Assembly: GCA_038229595.1 (NCBI GenBank) | Contig: JBBROH010000096.1 | Coordinates: 1 to 15,853, forward strand | Source of the DNA: JBBROH01 sp038229595 | GTDB taxonomy: Bacteria > Chloroflexota > Chloroflexia > QHBQ01 | Reading direction: 5' to 3' | Length of the DNA: 15,853 bases | Shown: in pieces, positions 7,195 through 13,821 of the stretch | Numbering within the stretch: position 1 is the stretch's first letter | Layout of the letters: each line of letters opens with the position of its first letter | Made by a program: the position numbers and the translations under genes | The notes under the pieces: model-generated | The model's input: only the letters and a program-made list of their open reading frames with translations | Told to the model about the DNA's origin: nothing | Databases searched by the model: none

Positions 7195-7569
7195 CTAGGC
7201 TGCCTGGGTCATCTGCCCAACAGTGCTAATTATTTCGTCAAGGTCGAAGGGCTTGCTGATCACCCCAGCGAAACCTTGTTCAGCCCAGTTCTTGAAGCTG
7301 TGGGGGTGATGCGCGCTGAAGATGAGGATGGGGCTGGTGGTGCGCTGGCGTATCTGGGCCAGCCAGCCTTCGTTGAGCTGCGGGCGCGAATTGAGGGTGT
7401 CCGAGAGGATCAGGTCGAAGTTGCTGCGCGCAAGCTCTGCCGCTGCTTCTTCGGCGTTCTGGGCTGCCGTCACAGCATAGCCCTCCTCAGCCAGCACGTC
7501 GCTGACCAATTCCAGTACGCTGGGATCGTCGTCGATCACCAGGATGCTCACCTTATTTACTGACTGCAT
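7195..7569 (-). CDS. Stand-alone response regulator receiver domain protein (second of pair)
   Basis: The 124 residues form one CheY-like receiver and nothing else. The acidic pocket is DDD (13-15), the phospho-acceptor is Asp57 in DLILSDTLN, the switch Ser is Ser85 (IFSA) and the conserved Lys is Lys106 (SKPFD). All residues needed for phosphotransfer are present. The acceptor is followed by Thr-Leu-Asn instead of the usual hydrophobic..Met-Pro stretch, a variation shared with its neighbour. It starts 40 nt after the other receiver gene and is preceded by GGGGG 7 nt from the ATG, so the pair is probably one transcript from the promoter at 8061-8089. There is no output domain; it likely acts by protein contact or as a phosphate relay/sink. 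The cognate kinase is not in the window. Confidence 0.92.
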   Translation of the reverse strand: MQSVNKVSILVIDDDPSVLELVSDVLAEEGYAVTAAQNAEEAAAELARSNFDLILSDTLNSRPQLNEGWLAQIRQRTTSPILIFSAHHPHSFKNWAEQGFAGVISKPFDLDEIISTVGQMTQAA

Positions 7570-7609
7570 CTCAGCACCCCCTAGAGCGGATCAAGTAGAG
7601 TAGATACGG

Positions 7610-7984
7610 TTATGGCTTGAGCAGATCAGCTACCACCGCAAGCAGATGGTCGAGGTCGAAGGGCTTGGTCAGCACCCCAGCGTAGCCACGCTCCTGCCAG
7701 TGGTTGAAGCGGCTGGCATCATATGCGCTAAAGATCAGGATAGGAATGGTGGTACTTTGCCGCAACTGCTCAAGCCAGAGCCAGCTATTGCCCATATCAG
7801 CACTGATTGTGTCGGAGAGGATCAGGTCGTAGCTAGCCCGGTCGAGCAAGGCATGAGCAGTGGGTATCGAACCAGCGGTCTCCACTGCATAACCCTCCTC
7901 GCTTAGTACTTCGGAGACGAGTTCGCGCAGAGCTTCGTCATCGTCAATCAGCAAAATGCGACGAGCGTCTGTTTCGTGTACCAT
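7610..7984 (-). CDS. Stand-alone response regulator receiver domain protein (first of pair)
   Basis: Also 124 residues and a single receiver domain: acidic pocket DDD (14-16), phospho-acceptor Asp58 in DLILSDTIS, switch Ser86 (IFSA), Lys107 (TKPFD). It shares with the downstream receiver the runs LVS.VL.EEGYAV, DLILSDT, PILIFSA and KPFDLD, so the two are clear paralogues from a tandem duplication. The start ATG at 7984 sits immediately after a G-run (GGGGGG), a close but usable ribosome-binding site; no other start fits. A good promoter lies about 70 nt upstream. No kinase or output domain is linked. Confidence 0.92.
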   Translation of the reverse strand: MVHETDARRILLIDDDEALRELVSEVLSEEGYAVETAGSIPTAHALLDRASYDLILSDTISADMGNSWLWLEQLRQSTTIPILIFSAYDASRFNHWQERGYAGVLTKPFDLDHLLAVVADLLKP

Positions 7985-8060
7985 CTCCCCCCCTTACTGG
8001 CAGGTTAGTAGTGGCCGCAGCTTTACTGCACGAACCATCATCAAACCCTCCACACAGCCA

Positions 8061-8089
8061 ATTATAGCACAAGGTCTTCCACCTAGCAA
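8061..8089 (-). promoter_or_regulatory. Promoter for the receiver-gene pair
   Basis: On the minus strand, TTGCTA (8084-8089), 17-nt spacer and TATAAT (8061-8066) with an extended -10 TGC directly before it. Predicted start near 8054, giving a leader of about 70 nt. The 12 bases TGTGCTATAATT are identical to those at the hisC promoter. Confidence 0.6.
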
Positions 8090-8121
8090 CCATATCAATC
8101 ACCCAAACAGCTTGTTTATAC

Positions 8122-8143
8122 GAGACTCCGAAATAGAAGTCTC
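8122..8143 (-). terminator. Weak hairpin between hisC and the receiver pair
   Basis: Read on the minus strand, GAGACTTC pairs with GGAGTCTC (one G-T pair) around a 6-nt loop, 10 nt after the hisC stop. A small AAACA/TGTTT hairpin follows at 8105-8117. There is no real T-run, so termination would be partial. Position argues for a hisC transcript end. Confidence 0.35.
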
Positions 8144-8152
8144 TGCGCATCG

Positions 8153-9259
8153 CTAATAGGGAAGGCTCTGCAAGAGAGCAGCCATCAGGCGGTCGGTGTG
8201 TTCAGGCTTGCCAACGCTGATCCGCAGGTAGTCTGGCAGGTAGCCGAAGTGGCGAACAAAGATGCCACGCCGCTCCAGGTTGCGCTTGATCTGACTTGCA
8301 TCGCCCAGTAGTACCTTGCAGAGGATGAAGTTAGCCTGCGAGGGATAGGGCTGGATGAAGTTGAGCTTGCGAAGCTGGCGGTAGAGCCGCCCGCGCTCGT
8401 GGCGTAGCAGCCGCACTGTCTGCTGCACCGTGCCGAGGTCAGCAAGCGTGGCGCGCACAGCCACCGTAGCAGCCACATTGATGTTGTAGGGCGGCTTGAT
8501 CTTGATCACGTGCTGCCCAATCTCGCGGGGGAAGATGCCATAGCCAACCCGCAGCCCCGCCAGACCTGCCCACTTGCTGAAGGTACGCAGCACGATCAGG
8601 TTGTTGAACTCACGCACCAGAGGGGCGGCGGTGCCGTCGGCAAACTCATAGTAGGCTTCGTCTACGACAACGACCAGGCCAGTACGCAGCAGGCGCACCA
8701 CATCGGCGTTGCTGACCATGTTGCCAGTAGGATTGTTGGGTGAGGCGAGAAAGATTAGCTTGCTGCGCGGGGTGATCGCCCGCTCTATTGCCTCCACGTC
8801 AAGCTCGAACCCAGCCTTGCGCGGTACAGTGATGGCGCGGGCCATGCAAACCTCGGCGTTGAAGCGGTACATCCCAAAAGTGGGCGGGCTGCTGATCACC
8901 TCGTCGCCTGGTTGCAGGAAGACGCGCATGATCAGGTCGATCAGTTCGTCCGAACCATTGCCCGCGATGATGCGGTCGCGGTGGTAGCCACTATAATGGG
9001 CTAGCAGGCTCCGCAGTTCGCGCTGCATGGGGTCAGGGTAGATGTGGTAGCCGTCATACCGGGCGAGAGCTTGGGCCACGCGGGGGCTAGGGCCGTAGGG
9101 GTTCTCGTTTGCGTCCAGCTTGATCACCGCCTCTGGGCCGATACCAAAGCGGGCGGCCAACACCTCGACCGGCTCAATCGGCGTATATTCGTCCATCCCC
9201 TCAATGTCAGGGCGGATTAGCTCCTCCACCGTGGGGGTTAGCTCCAACTCCATCTTCAC
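8153..9259 (-). CDS. hisC: Histidinol-phosphate aminotransferase
   Basis: The 368-residue product is a fold-type I PLP aminotransferase of the HisC group, which makes histidinol phosphate from imidazole-acetol phosphate and glutamate. Landmarks: LDANENPYGPSP (48-59), the typical HisC substrate-site opening; GNGSDELIDL (100-109); SPPTFGMY (124-131); SPNNPTGN (173-180); VVDEAYYEF (198-206) with PLP-contacting Asp200 and Tyr203; TFSKWAGLAGLRVGYG (226-241) with Lys229 as the Schiff-base lysine; and YLRISVG near the C-terminus. The start is taken as GTG 9259 because AGGGAG lies 8 nt before it; ATG 9253 is the alternative, two codons in. No other his gene is nearby, so it is a solitary copy with its own promoter. 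Related aminotransferases for other substrates cannot be excluded, but HisC is the best reading. Confidence 0.93.
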   Translation of the reverse strand: MKMELELTPTVEELIRPDIEGMDEYTPIEPVEVLAARFGIGPEAVIKLDANENPYGPSPRVAQALARYDGYHIYPDPMQRELRSLLAHYSGYHRDRIIAGNGSDELIDLIMRVFLQPGDEVISSPPTFGMYRFNAEVCMARAITVPRKAGFELDVEAIERAITPRSKLIFLASPNNPTGNMVSNADVVRLLRTGLVVVVDEAYYEFADGTAAPLVREFNNLIVLRTFSKWAGLAGLRVGYGIFPREIGQHVIKIKPPYNINVAATVAVRATLADLGTVQQTVRLLRHERGRLYRQLRKLNFIQPYPSQANFILCKVLLGDASQIKRNLERRGIFVRHFGYLPDYLRISVGKPEHTDRLMAALLQSLPY

Positions 9260-9296
9260 CGTTATATCTCCCTGTCGCAGTGTTCACCACGCCCTA

Positions 9297-9326
9297 ATTA
9301 TAGCACAGGGCAGCAGATTCAGCCAA
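9297..9326 (-). promoter_or_regulatory. Promoter for hisC
   Basis: On the minus strand, TTGGCT (9321-9326), 18-nt spacer and TATAAT (9297-9302) preceded by TGC (extended -10). Predicted start near 9290, about 31 nt before the GTG. Confidence 0.55.
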
Positions 9327-9527
9327 TAAACTGGACTAGCCGATGGCTGCTCCCCTGACCCTGAACTCCGCTGCTGTAGGGCCTTTCCATAAAACTGGGG
9401 GGATGGTAGAACAGGAGCATGAATAACCTTGAATTGCCACTAACCAGCTCATGCGCTGCATCTAGCCAGCAGCCTGGGCCATTAAGAAGCTAGTAGCGGC
9501 GTTGGCGGTGGTGATAAAGGTGCTGGC
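9327..9527. other. Intergenic stretch without a recognisable gene
   Basis: About 200 bases between the hisC promoter and the DUF2652 terminator. It holds only tiny reading frames: a 24-codon frame at 9419 on the plus strand with a nearby AGGAG, and a 38-codon frame on the minus strand. Neither resembles a known family. No repeats or IS ends are visible. Confidence 0.6.
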
Positions 9528-9557
9528 GGGGGCAGCCACAAGGTAACGGCTGCCCCC
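9528..9557 (-). terminator. Hairpin terminator after the DUF2652 gene
   Basis: Perfect 10-bp stem GGGGGCAGCC / GGCTGCCCCC with a 10-nt loop, 14 nt past the stop of the gene at 9572-10240. It lacks a T-run in the minus direction, so it is called from stem strength and position. Confidence 0.6.
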
Positions 9558-9571
9558 AACCTGCTGTTTGT

Positions 9572-10240
9572 TCACTTGCCCCGCGCAAACAGGCGGCTAA
9601 GGAAGCCCTGCTTCTCTGCGCGCCAACTATCAGCGACTGGCGGCTCGGCTAGCTTGCTCCCTGCTGCATAGTAGACGTAGATCGGCACGCTGCCGAGGTC
9701 GTACTGCTCCCTGCGTTGCTCCGCCTGCTGATCGGCCAGGCCACCGCTGAACTGGTAGAAGCGTTCGGTAAGCAAGATGTACTCTTTGCTTGGCACGCTA
9801 TTCTTGAGCAGGCGGTGGAGCAGGATTACTTCCTCGCCTGCCAGTTCCTCAAACTGGTGTATCTTCTTGAAGACGACTTCGCCAAAGTGCAGGAACGATT
9901 TGAGGCGCAGCGCAGCAATGTGGACATGAGCATCGCAGGTACATTCGTTGGCGGCAATCAGTTCGCGCTGTTTGCTGGCGAAAGCAGCAGTGAAGGCGAC
10001 TACCTGGCCCAACACATCTTTGGCGACCGCTGGCTGATCCTCGCCGAAGGCATAGAGGAAGACTGCATCGCCCTCAAACTTGCTAATCGTCAGTGGGTAC
10101 TCGGCGGAGGCGACTACCGCCTCCAGGAGGTCGGTAATAATCTGCTCGGCGTGCAGCAGGCTCATAGCGCGCATGGTGATGAAGCGGGTGTAGCCACTAA
10201 TGTCGGTCAGCACAAGGGCTGCCTGCTTGAGTTCTGCCAT
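9572..10240 (-). CDS. DUF2652-type protein with class III nucleotide-cyclase fold
   Basis: The 222-residue product begins LVLTDISGYTRFI (9-21), the first metal-binding motif of class III adenylate/guanylate cyclase domains (Asp13), and carries KFEGDAVF (54-61) with a second metal Asp58 and a Lys in the base-contact position. The middle has CTC (100-102) followed by LKSFLHFGEVV (113-123), which I recall as characteristic of the DUF2652 family; ELAGEEVILLHRLLKNSV (132-149) fits the cyclase-like fold. Residues 165-222 are a polar tail ending in basic residues. It has no membrane segments or sensory domain. Whether it makes a cyclic nucleotide is not known. GGGAG lies 11-12 nt before the ATG. It has its own promoter box and terminator, so it is a single-gene unit, divergent from the GT4 gene. 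Confidence 0.85.
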   Translation of the reverse strand: MAELKQAALVLTDISGYTRFITMRAMSLLHAEQIITDLLEAVVASAEYPLTISKFEGDAVFLYAFGEDQPAVAKDVLGQVVAFTAAFASKQRELIAANECTCDAHVHIAALRLKSFLHFGEVVFKKIHQFEELAGEEVILLHRLLKNSVPSKEYILLTERFYQFSGGLADQQAEQRREQYDLGSVPIYVYYAAGSKLAEPPVADSWRAEKQGFLSRLFARGK

Positions 10241-10296
10241 CTAAGTTTCTGCTCCCTGCCACCCCTGCCAGTTTGTTTACAGCGGCGGTCGCTAGC

Positions 10297-10302
10297 ATTA
10301 TA
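10297..10302 (-). promoter_or_regulatory. Probable -10 box for the DUF2652 gene
   Basis: TATAAT on the minus strand, about 57 nt before the ATG at 10240; predicted start near 10290. No clear -35 hexamer. It is back-to-back with the plus-strand promoter at 10364-10392. Confidence 0.45.
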
Positions 10303-10363
10303 CAGTATCAGCCAGAATCGTTGCTGCCCGCCATGCCACGGCCCTACCCGGCCCCGCTCGTAC

Positions 10364-10392
10364 TTGCCCCTGACCGACGGCTGGTGTACAAT
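10364..10392 (+). promoter_or_regulatory. Promoter placing the transcript start at the GT4 start codon
   Basis: TTGCCC (10364-10369), exactly 17 nt, TACAAT (10387-10392). The expected start of transcription, 7 nt after the -10 box, coincides with the A of ATG 10399. No Shine-Dalgarno precedes that ATG, so a leaderless mRNA is likely. Confidence 0.6.
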
Positions 10393-10398
10393 ACGCCC

Positions 10399-11682
10399 AT
10401 GAAAATCTGTATGGTAACATCCTCTTACCCCAAATACCCTGGCGACGTTACCGCGCCGTTCATCGAGGGGATCGCCAGCAGCGTGGCGGCCCTGGGCAGG
10501 GGGAATGAGGTTCATGTGCTGGCCCCCTACCACCCCAAAGTGCGGCGCAAACGCTTCGAGAACGGGGTACATCTCCACTTCTTCAGGTATATGCCAATCC
10601 GTAGTCTCAACATCTGGGGCTACGCCGAGTCTATGGAGGCGGATGTGCGGGTCAAGCGGGCGATTTACCCGCTTACGCCCTTCGTCTTCGCCAGCAGCTT
10701 TGCCGCCCTCCTGCGCCTGACCGCCCGTCACCAGTTCGACATTCTGCACGCACACTGGGTAGTACCAAATGGGCCGGTCGGCACTCTGGTTGCCAACATC
10801 CGCAAGCTGCCCCTGGTAATCAGCCTGCATGGGTCGGATGTGTTCGTGGCCGAGCATAATCCCATCCTCAAGCCGGTCGCCCGCCGCTGCTTTGCCCGCG
10901 CCGATGCCGTCTCTGCTTCGAGCGACGACCTGATGCAGCGCGCAATCCGCATTGGCGCGCCCCGCAAGCGCAGCGAGGTAATCCCCTACGGCGTTGACCC
11001 CGACCGCTTCACCCCCGCCGCCGCCGCTGACCCTGGGGCGGCCTTGCGCCAACAGTTGGGGCTGGCCGCCGACGAGCAAATCATCCTGGCGGTTGGTCGC
11101 CTGGTCTACAAGAAGGGGTTCGAGTACCTGATCCGTGCCATGCCCGCCGTGCTGAGCGAACATCCCCGCGCCCGCTTGTTGATTGTCGGCGGGGGCGACC
11201 TGCGCGAGAAGCTGGGCGCACTGATTGCCCAGCTTGGTGTCAGCCAGAGCGTGCAACTGGGCGGGGCGGTCGAGCGCGATCAGCTACCGCTCTACTTTAG
11301 TGGCTGCGACCTGTTCGTGCTACCGAGCGTGCGCGACCAGGCAGGCAACATTGACGGCCTGCCGAACGTGCTGCTAGAGGCGATGGCGAGCGGCAAACCA
11401 GCCGTCGCCAGCAACGTGGCGGGCGTGCCACTAGCAGTGCGCGATGGCGAGAACGGCGCACTGGTGCCAGAGAAAGACCCGTCAGCCCTGGCAGCGGCAA
11501 TCAACCGCCTGCTGGCCGACCCTGGGCTGATGCGCGAGATGGGGCAGGCTAGCCGCCGTCGGGTCGAAGCTGACCTCAACTGGCGCAGCGTTGCCACCCG
11601 CTTCATGGCCCTCTACGCCGACGCGTTGACGAACTACAAGCTGCGCCGCTTACCCTCGCAGCTTGTAGACCGTAGATTGTAG
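10399..11682 (+). CDS. GT4-family glycosyltransferase (GT-B fold)
   Basis: A 427-residue retaining glycosyltransferase of the group 1 / GT4 type, cytosolic or membrane-associated, that transfers a sugar from an activated nucleotide donor. The N-terminal half opens MKICMVTSSYPKYPGD with the glycine-bearing acceptor loop, DILHAHWVVP (114-123) and LHGSDVFV (143-150). The donor half has VIPYGVDPDRF (194-204), AVGRLVYKKGFEYLI (231-245) with the conserved Arg234 and Lys pair, LIVGGGDLREKL (261-272) and IDGLPNVLLEAMASGKP (318-334), the E-x7-E region with Asp319 in place of the first Glu and Glu327 as the second. Donor and acceptor are not predictable. Reading open in frame from 10273 is not part of the gene: the family start motif is at 10399. 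The next gene begins 8 nt after the stop, so the two are coupled. Confidence 0.94.
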   Translation: MKICMVTSSYPKYPGDVTAPFIEGIASSVAALGRGNEVHVLAPYHPKVRRKRFENGVHLHFFRYMPIRSLNIWGYAESMEADVRVKRAIYPLTPFVFASSFAALLRLTARHQFDILHAHWVVPNGPVGTLVANIRKLPLVISLHGSDVFVAEHNPILKPVARRCFARADAVSASSDDLMQRAIRIGAPRKRSEVIPYGVDPDRFTPAAAADPGAALRQQLGLAADEQIILAVGRLVYKKGFEYLIRAMPAVLSEHPRARLLIVGGGDLREKLGALIAQLGVSQSVQLGGAVERDQLPLYFSGCDLFVLPSVRDQAGNIDGLPNVLLEAMASGKPAVASNVAGVPLAVRDGENGALVPEKDPSALAAAINRLLADPGLMREMGQASRRRVEADLNWRSVATRFMALYADALTNYKLRRLPSQLVDRRL

Positions 11683-11693
11683 ATTGCAGATTG
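11666..11693 (+). repeat. Heptanucleotide tandem repeat at the stop/start junction
   Basis: Four degenerate 7-bp units: TAGACCG, TAGATTG, TAGATTG, CAGATTG. The third supplies the TAG stop of the GT4 gene (11680-11682) and the fourth ends with the TTG start of the next gene (11691-11693). Confidence 0.75.
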
Positions 11694-13751
11694 AAGAAGA
11701 ATCTTCTTGCTGTGCTTGCCTTCGCCGCTGCGGTGCGGCTACTCTACTTCGTCTTTGTGCTGCCCGCAGCCTGGCGGGGCTTTGTGGTGGACGAGCGCGA
11801 GTACTTCGGCGGAGCAGTAGTGCTGTCCGGCGGACGCGGCCTCAGCTTCTGGGATAGCTTCCTTTGGACGCGCGCGCCTGGCTACCCCTTGTTGCTCGGC
11901 AATCTCTTTCGGCTCTTTGGTCACGACGACCTCTGGCCGCCGCGCCTGCTACAGCTTGGCCTCAGCCTGGCGGGGATTGCCACCCTCTACTATATTGCAG
12001 AGCGCAGCCTCGGCCCGCGAGTGGCGGTGGTCAGCGGCCTGCTGGCAGCGGTTTACCTGCCCCTGGTCATCCTACCCTGGTTCCTGCTAGGCGAAACCCT
12101 GTTCATCCTCCTCTTTGCCCTGGCCCTGCTGCTGCTCACCAACCGCCCAACCGCGCCCTACGGCTGGCTGGCTGGGGCGGGCGTGCTAATCGGGCTGGCG
12201 GCGTTGACACGTAGTACAGCTCTGCTGTTCGTGCCGCTCGCTGTCGTACTCCTCTGGCGGCAAGTGGGTTGGCGCAAGGCGGCACTGTTCCTCACCATGC
12301 TGCTCCTAACCCTCGCACCCTGGACGGCGCGCAACTACGCCAGCTATGGCAAGCTGATTGCGGTGGATACTACCAGTGGCTACAACCTCTGGCTGGGGGC
12401 CAATGGGGTGCGCGATGGCGAACGGCTGGCGAACGAACTGGCGACGGTGGCGGGGCAAGGGGCGCGGCAGGATTACGCCTACGGCAAGGGTCTGGCTCTG
12501 GTCGCCGCCGCGCCTCTCGCCTTCGTCGGTAAGGGGCTGAAGGAGGCTGGCGACCTGTGGGCTGGCAACTTCAGCGCGGAGGAGCGGCTGATGAAGGGCT
12601 ACACCCGTGGCTACGTCCCGGCCAGCCACCTGCTCGCCAGCCTGCTGCTAGATGACAGCCTCTACCTGCTGCTGGTGCCGCTGGCAATCCTCGGCCTCTG
12701 CGCGGCAGGCAGCAGCAACCTGCGCCCTTACGTGCTGGCCTGGGTCATCACCAACCTGGCCCTGGCCTTCCTGTTCTTTGCCGTAACCCGTTTCAGGCTG
12801 GCAGTAATCTTCTTCCTGCTACCCTATGCCGCCTACGCTCTGCTCAACCTCGGCCCAATCCTGCGCGGGCTGCTGGGGCGTGGCCCTGGCCCGCAGGCTG
12901 GCCCGTCGGGTGCTGGCCTGCAAAACTGGAAGTCCAGGCTTACCGCTGGCCTGCTAATCGGCGGCTTCCTTGCCCTCAATCTGCCCAGCTATCCACTGAC
13001 GGAGACCGTGCAGGGGGTAACCCAGTGGGGCTGGCAGCAGCAGCTTGCTGTTGGGGACGGCCTGCTAGCCAGCGAGCCAGCGGCGGCATTGCGCGCTTAC
13101 CAGCAGGCTGACCCCCGCTTGCCAGAGACGCAGAGTGCGCTAGCTGCCGCCCAACTAGCCCAGGGTGACTACACTACTGCTGCCACAACCGCCGCTGCGA
13201 TCCGCGCCGACTACTGGGGTGGCAATCTCATGCGCGAGGCTGTAGCGCGGGCGCAGCACCCTGAGCCGGGCCGGGCCTGGGATAGCAGCCTGCGCCCTGC
13301 CTATATGGAGCTTGACAACTGGGCCTGGGCGCACCTGCGGCCCGCTCCCACCCGCACTATCGCGCTAGACGAGAGCGACTACGGCTATAGCAAGGGCTTC
13401 GGCCTGAGCGAACCAGCCGGCGGCCCGCAAGCCGCCCGCTTCCGCTGGACAGTTGGCCGCGACAGCTACCTCCGCTTCCCGCTGAGCGGCAGCCTGCCGA
13501 CTACCCTCACCCTGGTGCTGGACGGCTGGCATCCCCTCGGTGTGCCGACTACGACCGTGCAGGTAGTGGTCAACGGGCTGCAACTGGGTGGTCAACCCCT
13601 GGCGGTCGGGTGGCACAGCTACCGCTTCCGACTACCTGCCTTGCAGGCCGGTAGCACCCTGCTCGTGCGCTTGAGCAGCAATACCTTTGTGCCGTCGGGC
13701 AGTGACCCACGCTTGCTTGGCTTCAAGCTGCGGCGGGCGGAGCTTGAATAA
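11691..13751 (+). CDS. GT39-type membrane glycosyltransferase with C-terminal soluble extension
   Basis: The 686-residue product is a GT-C glycosyltransferase that would use a polyprenyl-phosphate sugar on the outer face of the membrane. After the first membrane segment (4-24) comes VVDEREYF (32-39), the acidic D-E-x-E motif, then WTRAPGYPLLLG and about ten further hydrophobic segments to around residue 430. Residues about 440-520 are Ala-rich helical repeats resembling TPR. About 545-686 is a beta-rich domain (FRWTVGRDSYLRFPL, VQVVVNGLQLGGQPL, GWHSYRFRLP, LLGFKL), probably a carbohydrate-binding-like sandwich. The start is TTG 11691, giving MKKNLLAVLAF; it lacks a Shine-Dalgarno and lies 8 nt after the GT4 stop, so re-initiation is likely. 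GTG 11712 is an alternative. Donor and acceptor are unknown. Confidence 0.88.
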   Translation: MKKNLLAVLAFAAAVRLLYFVFVLPAAWRGFVVDEREYFGGAVVLSGGRGLSFWDSFLWTRAPGYPLLLGNLFRLFGHDDLWPPRLLQLGLSLAGIATLYYIAERSLGPRVAVVSGLLAAVYLPLVILPWFLLGETLFILLFALALLLLTNRPTAPYGWLAGAGVLIGLAALTRSTALLFVPLAVVLLWRQVGWRKAALFLTMLLLTLAPWTARNYASYGKLIAVDTTSGYNLWLGANGVRDGERLANELATVAGQGARQDYAYGKGLALVAAAPLAFVGKGLKEAGDLWAGNFSAEERLMKGYTRGYVPASHLLASLLLDDSLYLLLVPLAILGLCAAGSSNLRPYVLAWVITNLALAFLFFAVTRFRLAVIFFLLPYAAYALLNLGPILRGLLGRGPGPQAGPSGAGLQNWKSRLTAGLLIGGFLALNLPSYPLTETVQGVTQWGWQQQLAVGDGLLASEPAAALRAYQQADPRLPETQSALAAAQLAQGDYTTAATTAAAIRADYWGGNLMREAVARAQHPEPGRAWDSSLRPAYMELDNWAWAHLRPAPTRTIALDESDYGYSKGFGLSEPAGGPQAARFRWTVGRDSYLRFPLSGSLPTTLTLVLDGWHPLGVPTTTVQVVVNGLQLGGQPLAVGWHSYRFRLPALQAGSTLLVRLSSNTFVPSGSDPRLLGFKLRRAELE

Positions 13752-13772
13752 GTCGCCCCTTGCGGGTATACT
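13744..13772 (+). promoter_or_regulatory. Probable promoter for the third glycosyltransferase and cas6
   Basis: TTGAAT (13744-13749), 17-nt spacer, TATACT (13767-13772); predicted start near 13779, 43 nt before the GTG. The -35 box overlaps the end of the upstream coding region. Confidence 0.5.
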
Positions 13773-13821
13773 TTAGCATCTAAGTCAATTGGCAGCTTGT
13801 TTAGCAACTGTGAGGTAGCTT

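Noticed and set aside
9419..9493. 24-codon frame with an AGGAG-like site, possibly a transposase remnant
   Set aside because: Too short, no match I can name, no inverted repeats or target duplication around it.
10273..10398. Upstream extension of the GT4 gene by 42 codons
   Set aside because: The extension crosses the promoter boxes, has no ribosome-binding site, and the family N-terminus (MKICMVTSSYP) begins exactly at 10399.
9716..10402. Plus-strand frame of 228 codons opposite the DUF2652 gene
   Set aside because: The minus strand encodes the cyclase-fold motifs LTDISGYT and KFEGD; the plus frame has no recognisable feature.
10207..11256. Minus-strand frame of 349 codons opposite the GT4 gene
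   Set aside because: The GT4 motifs on the plus strand are unambiguous; the antisense frame shows no family resemblance.
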